From DATIKM01 sp035477595 (GTDB lineage: Bacteria > Armatimonadota > Chthonomonadetes > Chthonomonadales > CAJBBX01), in NCBI GenBank assembly GCA_035477595.1, contig DATIKM010000050.1, forward strand, positions 1 through 12,466: a DNA stretch of 12,466 nucleotides. The letters are read 5' to 3'. A program made the position numbers and the translations under genes. Positions within the stretch are counted from its first letter, which is position 1. Every line of letters begins with the position of its first letter. Of this stretch, positions 8,305 to 12,466 are shown piece after piece. The notes below the pieces were generated by a model. It had not been told where the DNA came from. It made no database searches and saw only the letters and a list, made by a program, of their open reading frames with translations.

Positions 8305-9528
8305 ATGGTCTTGCTTGTGGCGGCGGTGATCGGCGGCCAGCCGGCCGAGCCGGTCTCGCGCATCGTCGTGCGCGATGGGCGCTTCATCGAGGCACCAACG
8401 GAGCGCCCGTGGCGGCCGCGCGGGTTCAACTACATCCGCCTGCGCCGCCTGAACGAGCAGGGCGTGCTCTGGCACGACACGTTCAACCCCGCCACCTATG
8501 ACGCCGCCCGCGCGGAAGCCGCCCTGACCGAGATGGGACGCGCTGGCTTCAACGCCGTGCGTGTCTTCGTCGACCACACTGCTGGCACCGGAGTCGCTGC
8601 GCCGGAGGGCCGCGAGGGGCTCTCCGACGCCTACATTGACAACGTGGCGGACTTCCTGCGGCGCGCCCGCACCCACGGTCTCCGCGTTGTCTTCGCGCTC
8701 TGCTGGACGCCGGACAACGTCAGGTACCGGCGCATGGCATACGCTACGCCCCGCCTCGTCGAGGGCGAGAACTCCCCGTGGTTCAACGCCGGCTACGTGC
8801 GCGCGCGGGCGACCTACCTCGCCGACTTCGCGCGCGCCATCCGGGCCCGCGACCCGGCGCTCCTCGCCTCGGTGCTCTCCCTCGAGACCGAGAACGAGGT
8901 GCACATGATCGCCACCGCGCCGCCCTTCTCACAGACGACGGGGACGTTCGCATTCCGCGGCAAGCGGTACGACCTGGCATGCGAGGAAGACCTCCAGCGC
9001 TTGGCCGACGACGCCGCCATAGCCACCACGAACGCCTTGGTCGACGCCGTGCGCCGCGTCGACCGCCGCTTGCTCGTGAGCGCCAACGTCTTCACGTTCC
9101 GCGCCGTCGGACGCTCGGGCCCGGGCAAGCTGCGAACCGACCGCACCGCCGACCCGCGCTTCCCGGTGCGCCCCCTCGCGCTCGCCCGGAGCCGCATCGA
9201 CTATCTCAGCGTGCACTTCTATCCAATGGATGCCGGCTCGCTGGAGGCCGACTTCGCGAGCATCGAGATGGAGCGGCTCCGGGAGGCGTGCGCAAAGGCC
9301 GGTATGCCGCTAATCGTGGGAGAGACGGGCGCATTCCGGTCCGCGTGGAGGACGCCTGCCGACGCCGTGGAGGCGGTGCGCCGCACCATCCCGCGCCTGC
9401 TGGAGGTCGGCTTCCAGGGCTGGCTCTACTGGACCTACGACACCGATGAGCAGAACCTAGAGCTCTGGCACGCCCGCTACGCCGGCGCAGCCATCTTCGA
9501 GGCGCTGAAGTCGCTGCCCCCGCGGTAG
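8305..9528 (+). CDS. GH5-like clan GH-A glycoside hydrolase
   Basis: This 407-residue protein is a single-domain TIM-barrel hydrolase with clan GH-A landmarks in order: RGFNYIRL (strand 1), AVRVFVDH (strand 2), VVFALCW (strand 3), acid/base Glu198 in LETENEVH (strand 4, where most GH5 have NEP), IDYLSVHFYP (strand 6), nucleophile Glu340 in IVGETGAF (strand 7) and GWLYWTYDTDE (strand 8). It probably cleaves beta-glycosidic bonds in a mannan, glucan or related glycan; the subfamily is not clear. An in-frame TAA at 8293-8295 limits the start to ATG 8305 or CTG 8302. The first residues (VLLVAAVIGG) are a short hydrophobic run without the basic residues of a normal signal peptide, so export is possible but unsure. 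No Shine-Dalgarno is seen. It starts 19 bases after the TIM-barrel gene, so translational coupling is likely. Confidence 0.85.
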   Translation: MVLLVAAVIGGQPAEPVSRIVVRDGRFIEAPTERPWRPRGFNYIRLRRLNEQGVLWHDTFNPATYDAARAEAALTEMGRAGFNAVRVFVDHTAGTGVAAPEGREGLSDAYIDNVADFLRRARTHGLRVVFALCWTPDNVRYRRMAYATPRLVEGENSPWFNAGYVRARATYLADFARAIRARDPALLASVLSLETENEVHMIATAPPFSQTTGTFAFRGKRYDLACEEDLQRLADDAAIATTNALVDAVRRVDRRLLVSANVFTFRAVGRSGPGKLRTDRTADPRFPVRPLALARSRIDYLSVHFYPMDAGSLEADFASIEMERLREACAKAGMPLIVGETGAFRSAWRTPADAVEAVRRTIPRLLEVGFQGWLYWTYDTDEQNLELWHARYAGAAIFEALKSLPPR

Positions 9529-9594
9529 CGGCTCACGCCCCACCTGCGCGCGTGGTGCCAAGCCGGAGGCGCGCCCGCGGAGCGCGGCGGCTCA
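9529..9594 (+). other. Convergent intergenic gap
   Basis: These 66 bases separate two convergent transcription units. They contain a perfect CCGCG/CGCGG inverted repeat with a 3-base loop (9575-9587) but no T-run on either strand. It may help end transcription in both directions, but it is too short and common in such GC-rich DNA to be called a terminator. Confidence 0.3.
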
Positions 9595-10281
9595 CTACGC
9601 CTTCGCCGGGACGGCGCCGAACGCGCTGGGGCAGCGCTCCGCCACGGGGCACTCCGCGCAGCGCGGCCGGCGCGCCACGCAGACCGTGCGGCCGTGCTGG
9701 ATGAGGGTGTGGCCGGCTGCGGTCCACTGGTCCCGCGGCAGGAGCGCCATCAGGTCCTGCTCGATCTTGTCGGGGTCGTCCTCCGCCGTCCAGCCCAGAA
9801 GCTGGCTGATGCGGCGCACGTGCGTATCGACCACTACGGCCTGTCCGCCGTAGCAGACCCCCAGCACCACGTTGGCGGTCTTGCGCCCCACGCCGCGCAG
9901 CGTGGTCAGCTCCTCCAGCGCGCGCGGCACCTCGCCGCCGAAGCGCGCCACCACATCCTGGCTCATCGCGATGAGGCTCTGGGCCTTGTTGCGGAAGAAG
10001 CCCGTGCTCTTGATGATCGCCTCCACGTCGGCCTGGCTGGCTCCGGCCATGACAGTCGCGTCCGGGTAGCGCTGGAAGAGAGTGGGCGTGACCATGTTGA
10101 CCCGATCGTCGGTGCACTGCGCGCTGAGGATGGTGGCGCACAGCAGCTCCCAGGGGTTCCGATGCAGGAGCGCGCACTCGGCTTGCGGGTACCGCGCCAT
10201 CAGCAGGCGGAGAGTCTCGGCGGCGTGCTCGCGCCGTTTGGCACTGGGCTTGCGGCTGGCGGGCGTTGCGGGTCTGGGCAT
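9595..10281 (-). CDS. nth: Endonuclease III (bifunctional DNA glycosylase/AP lyase)
   Basis: This 228-residue protein (E. coli Nth has 211) matches endonuclease III throughout. The helix-hairpin-helix LRGVGRKTANVV carries catalytic Lys134, VVVDTHV carries catalytic Asp152, and the C-terminus holds the [4Fe-4S] ligands Cys201, Cys208, Cys211 and Cys217 in the exact C-x6-C-x2-C-x5-C spacing. ILSAQCTDDRVN (51-62) is the conserved lesion-recognition helix. It removes oxidised pyrimidines from DNA and nicks the resulting abasic site in base excision repair. ATG 10281 is chosen because GAGGGAGAA precedes it and the family alignment begins near residue 17; the first residues are a basic, low-complexity tail. 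The stop of the upstream phosphatase gene is 25 bases away, so both are likely on one transcript. All key residues are present, so it should be functional. Confidence 0.97.
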   Translation of the reverse strand: MPRPATPASRKPSAKRREHAAETLRLLMARYPQAECALLHRNPWELLCATILSAQCTDDRVNMVTPTLFQRYPDATVMAGASQADVEAIIKSTGFFRNKAQSLIAMSQDVVARFGGEVPRALEELTTLRGVGRKTANVVLGVCYGGQAVVVDTHVRRISQLLGWTAEDDPDKIEQDLMALLPRDQWTAAGHTLIQHGRTVCVARRPRCAECPVAERCPSAFGAVPAKA

Positions 10282-10306
10282 GGCGCGCGTTCTCCCTCGG
10301 AGGGCC

Positions 10307-11080
10307 TCAGCGACAGCGCAGCGTCCGCTGCAGAAACGCCAGGCGACGCGGAGGCGCGTAGACGAAGTGCTCCTGCGTGCGCATCTGTTCGAGCAGCGAC
10401 GCAACATCGACGGCGGGCCCGCGCAGGTAGTGGAACCGGCAGCCTGCCTCTGCGCAGATGCAGAGCGCGGCGCCCACATCCACGATCCCCTCGCGCAGGC
10501 CCACAACCCCGCGCAGGTGGCCGCGAGCTGTGTAGACCAGCTCCGTGGCGATGCTCCCGATGCATCGCAGCCGGCAGACCAGCGCCTCCGTGTTGAGCGT
10601 CTTCAGCGCGCTGCTCGTGAGCGTGACCATGTCCTCGGGGTGCAGGTCATCGCCGTCTTCCGCCTCAAGCCGCTGGCCGTTGCACCAGGCGCCCTGGCCC
10701 CGAACACCCCAGTACAGCTCGTCCAGCACGGGGAGGTAGACGGCGCCCAGCTCTGGCACGCCGCGGTGGAGGAGGCCGACGGACACGCACCAGTGCGGCA
10801 GGCCCGCCACGAAGTTCGTGGTGCCATCGATGGGGTCGCAGGCCCAGATGGGAGCGTCGCGCGGCCCGCGCCAGCCGTACTCCTCGCCCACGAACGCGTA
10901 GCCGGGGTAGGCGGCCGCGAGCCGCTCCTCCACTAGCTGCTCCGTCTCGCGGTCGGCCGCCGTCACCATGCTGGTGTCGGGCTTCAGCTCCACTTCGATC
11001 CGGCCCCAGTGCTCGAGCGCACGCTGACCGGCTTCGACCACGATCTTCTTGACGACCTCGACGTCGGCGAGTGCTGTCAT
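10307..11080 (-). CDS. Inositol monophosphatase family phosphatase
   Basis: This 257-residue protein has the Li+-sensitive phosphatase (IMPase/SuhB/CysQ/HisN) motifs. KPDTSMVTAADRETE is at 33-47, GEE with metal-binding Glu66/Glu67 at 65-67, DPIDGTTNF (82-90) with Asp82 and Asp85 binding Mg2+, and Asp201 in IVDVGAALCICAEAG. In typical members the last motif begins with Trp-Asp and ends EAGG; here it is Val-Asp and EAGC, a mild departure. It probably hydrolyses inositol phosphates, histidinol phosphate, PAP or a sugar phosphate; the subfamily cannot be decided. ATG 11080 is the only sensible start, because the frame remains open far upstream but only as an alternate frame of mdh. The mdh stop is 44 bases upstream and nth follows 25 bases downstream. 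The leader has an unusual Shine-Dalgarno/hairpin arrangement, annotated separately. Confidence 0.9.
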   Translation of the reverse strand: MTALADVEVVKKIVVEAGQRALEHWGRIEVELKPDTSMVTAADRETEQLVEERLAAAYPGYAFVGEEYGWRGPRDAPIWACDPIDGTTNFVAGLPHWCVSVGLLHRGVPELGAVYLPVLDELYWGVRGQGAWCNGQRLEAEDGDDLHPEDMVTLTSSALKTLNTEALVCRLRCIGSIATELVYTARGHLRGVVGLREGIVDVGAALCICAEAGCRFHYLRGPAVDVASLLEQMRTQEHFVYAPPRRLAFLQRTLRCR

Positions 11081-11113
11081 GGCATCGGGCGCGAGGCGCC
11101 CTGCTACCTCCTC
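11081..11113 (-). promoter_or_regulatory. Shine-Dalgarno separated from the ATG by a perfect hairpin
   Basis: On the minus strand, GAGGAGGT (11106-11113) is followed by TAGCA-type spacer, then GGGCGC-CTC-GCGCCC (11087-11101), then 6 bases, then the phosphatase ATG at 11080. The linear distance from Shine-Dalgarno to ATG is 25 bases, too long for normal initiation, and no in-frame ATG, GTG, TTG or CTG lies closer. If the 6-bp stem folds, the effective spacing falls to about 10 bases. A 3-codon overlapping ATG-CCA-TGA begins at 11085 in another frame. The sequence facts are certain; the role is inferred. Confidence 0.5.
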
Positions 11114-11124
11114 GATATGGGTTG

Positions 11125-12135
11125 CTAGAGGTTCGGGTTCCACGCGCTCCAACGGTCGAGGGGCGGCAGCACTCCGGCCGCGATGACCTCGTCGCGCAGG
11201 GCGCGCAGGTGGCGCACGCTCTCCTCGAGCGCGGCCATGTCCTCGGCGTCGCCAGCCGGTACGGTCCCCGAGAGACCGTCGGGCCCGAAGCGCGCGTCGG
11301 CGGCCATCATCACTCCGGCGTAGGGCCCCTCCTTGAAGAAGACGCCGCAGGGCCACGGGTAAGCGCCGCCGCGGATGCGCGCGCGCAGCATCTCGACGCT
11401 CTGGTGCGCGGGCGACTGAAACGACGAGCGGCCCCGGAGCTTGATGATCCGCGCTCCGCCTCCGCGCACGTGCTCCTGCACCGCGGTCCACTCCTCCAGC
11501 GTCATGCCGCGCCCGCCCACCGTCGCTCCGGCCAGGATGGCGGTAAGCTTCACGCTGCCGACCGAGATGCCGCCCTTGAACACGGCCATCTTCTCGCCGT
11601 GGCCGCCGTAGGTGGCGCAGCCGGTCACGCCGTCCTGCGGTACGCCGAAGTGCTCTGCGAGGCGGGCCTGAAGGCGGGTGCTGTCTAGCGCGGCTAGCGT
11701 GCTGACGCAGCCGGGCTTGAGACCGGAGTAGACCAGCGTGGTGAGGCCCGTGATGTCTGCCGGGTTGAAGATGACGATGACGAACTCCGCGTCCGGTGCG
11801 TGGGCGCGGATCGACTCGCCGAGGCCGCGCGCGATCTCGCAGTTGCCGCGCAGCAGGTCCTCGCGGGTCATCCCCTCCCTGCGCGGCGCACCACCCGACG
11901 AGATGACGTAGGCGGCGCCGTCGAGCGCCTCCGCCGGGTCGGTGGTCCACGTCACTTCGGCGCCGGGATAGGCGCAGTGGCGGATCTCCTCGGCAGCCCC
12001 CTCCAGGCCTGCCGCGAACGGGTCGACCATGGCGATGCGGCGCGCCGTCGCCGTCGAGAGCAGGTCCTGCACGAGGTTGCTGCCGATGGCGCCCGCAGCG
12101 CCGAACACGGCCACCTTGCGGTCCGTCAAGTACAC
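11125..12135 (-). CDS. mdh: Malate dehydrogenase (LDH/MDH family)
   Basis: This 336-residue protein has the LDH/MDH Rossmann loop FGAAGAIGS (11-19), with Asp38 after strand two (MVDPF) indicating NAD(H). The substrate loop APRREGMTREDLL gives Arg85/Arg86 and Arg91, matching the RRKPGMDR pattern of malate rather than lactate enzymes. Also present are the NPADI motif (124-128), LDSTRLQ with the substrate-binding Arg154, and catalytic His179 in GGHGEKM. It interconverts malate and oxaloacetate in the TCA cycle. GTG 12135 is preferred over GTG 12165 because GGGAGGAA (12141-12148) lies 5 bases upstream and the Rossmann strand follows directly. It overlaps the end of the upstream sucD remnant by about 10 bases, as in intact sucD-mdh operons. 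The C-terminus is somewhat diverged, so activity on another 2-hydroxy acid cannot be excluded. Confidence 0.88.
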   Translation of the reverse strand: MYLTDRKVAVFGAAGAIGSNLVQDLLSTATARRIAMVDPFAAGLEGAAEEIRHCAYPGAEVTWTTDPAEALDGAAYVISSGGAPRREGMTREDLLRGNCEIARGLGESIRAHAPDAEFVIVIFNPADITGLTTLVYSGLKPGCVSTLAALDSTRLQARLAEHFGVPQDGVTGCATYGGHGEKMAVFKGGISVGSVKLTAILAGATVGGRGMTLEEWTAVQEHVRGGGARIIKLRGRSSFQSPAHQSVEMLRARIRGGAYPWPCGVFFKEGPYAGVMMAADARFGPDGLSGTVPAGDAEDMAALEESVRHLRALRDEVIAAGVLPPLDRWSAWNPNL

Positions 12136-12466
12136 GTCGGTTCCTCCCGGAGGCTGTCGCGGCACTTCTCCGCGCCCTGGGCGGACGCGGCCAGCGCCTT
12201 CGCCACCAGCCTCGAGACCTTGGGCGGCGCCTCGGCGTCCGCCACGTCCGCCGCTTCAAGTGCGGCGACACTGGCCTGAGCAGTGCGCATCCGGCCGCTG
12301 ACGATCGTCCCGGCGCGCCCCTTGCGCTTGCCCGGCGGCGCGCCTCTCGGCATCCGCCCCGAAGAGCGGCAGCAGGTCGAGAACGGTCGTGCTAAGGTTG
12401 GGGTCGCCGCCCACGCCCACGCAGGTAGTCTGCCCGAGGCCCGCTCGGGCCAGGCCATCGGCAATC
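12126..12466 (-). pseudogene. sucD: Broken 3' end of sucD (succinyl-CoA synthetase alpha subunit)
   Basis: Two pieces of SucD lie in different frames and the gene continues past the right edge. Piece one (frame entering at 12465) contains GLGQTTCVGVGGDP (12400-12441) and then VLDLLPLFGADAE, matching SucD GxGQSTCVGIGGDP and the following helix. Piece two (another frame, stop 12126-12128) reads GAPPGKRKGRAGTIVSG and then AALEAADVADAEAP, matching the SucD C-terminus TAPPGKRMGHAGAI...AALEAAGV. At about 12340-12355 the two meet with roughly 36 residues missing, including the conserved GEIGG motif, and the frame changes. If read on, piece one ends at TGA 12256-12258 with an unrelated tail. The phosphohistidine of GHAG is Arg (codon 12315-12317). 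The product could not act as the normal ATP/GTP-forming alpha subunit. An assembly error could explain the gap but not easily the His loss as well. Confidence 0.8.
12141..12148 (-). promoter_or_regulatory. Ribosome-binding site selecting the mdh GTG start
   Basis: GGGAGGAA on the minus strand lies 5 bases before GTG 12135. The alternative in-frame GTG at 12165 has only GGAGAA directly abutting it, which is too close to serve it. This site is within the last codons of the broken sucD frame. Confidence 0.65.

Noticed and set aside
9575..9587. Possible bidirectional terminator hairpin
   Set aside because: The 5-bp stem has no T-run on either side, and such repeats are common in this base composition.
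9694..10596. Long plus-strand open frame across nth and the phosphatase gene
   Set aside because: It spans two well-supported minus-strand genes and shows only low-complexity Arg/Ala/His-rich sequence.
12136..12165. Upstream GTG at 12165 as start of mdh
   Set aside because: Its only purine-rich site touches the codon, and the added residues precede the normal Rossmann start. The GTG at 12135 has a well-spaced GGGAGGAA.
10307..12271. A 654-codon fusion of the phosphatase with an upstream domain
   Set aside because: The upstream part is an alternate frame of mdh and is Arg/Gly/Pro-rich without any fold signal. The phosphatase begins at ATG 11080.

Overview
This is a very GC-rich window (around 70% G+C by eye, with strong G/C bias at third codon positions) from a bacterium. 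It is almost fully coding, with no gene-free stretch longer than about 165 bases. I see no tRNA, rRNA, CRISPR array or insertion sequence. The lineage cannot be fixed from the sequence. The mix of very large secreted glycoside hydrolases, PIG-L deacetylases, Gfo/Idh/MocA oxidoreductases and xylose-isomerase-like TIM barrels is the style of glycan-degrading Armatimonadota, Planctomycetota or related phyla; this is inference only.

Plus strand, 3-9528: six genes in one direction form a probable carbohydrate-use cluster. (1) The 3' part (at least 1470 codons) of a giant multidomain clan GH-A glycoside hydrolase that runs in from the left edge. (2) A PIG-L family N-deacetylase. (3) A NagB-fold protein resembling glucosamine-6-phosphate deaminase but with altered active-site and phosphate-site residues. 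(4) A Gfo/Idh/MocA oxidoreductase. (5) A xylose-isomerase-like TIM-barrel isomerase/epimerase or lyase. (6) A second, smaller GH5-like clan GH-A glycoside hydrolase. Genes 2-3 and 4-5 are separated by 4 and 20 bases with good ribosome-binding sites, so co-translation is likely. The likely logic is: hydrolases release an (amino)sugar, PIG-L removes an acyl group, the NagB-like protein isomerises or deaminates, and the oxidoreductase/TIM-barrel pair does redox and isomerisation or elimination chemistry. No kinase or transporter is visible.

Minus strand, 9595-12466, reading right to left: a housekeeping group made of a broken sucD (succinyl-CoA synthetase alpha) remnant, mdh (malate dehydrogenase, GTG start), an inositol-monophosphatase family phosphatase and nth (endonuclease III). 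sucD-mdh is a familiar TCA-cycle pairing. The sucD remnant lacks about 36 internal residues, changes frame at the gap and has Arg in place of the catalytic His. The phosphatase has a strong Shine-Dalgarno 25 bases from its ATG, with a perfect 6-bp hairpin filling the gap, so the folded leader would restore normal spacing. The two gene groups converge at 9529-9594.

The main points of interest are the NagB-like protein with changed key residues inside a PIG-L/oxidoreductase/TIM-barrel cassette, the decayed sucD next to an intact mdh, and the hairpin in the phosphatase leader.
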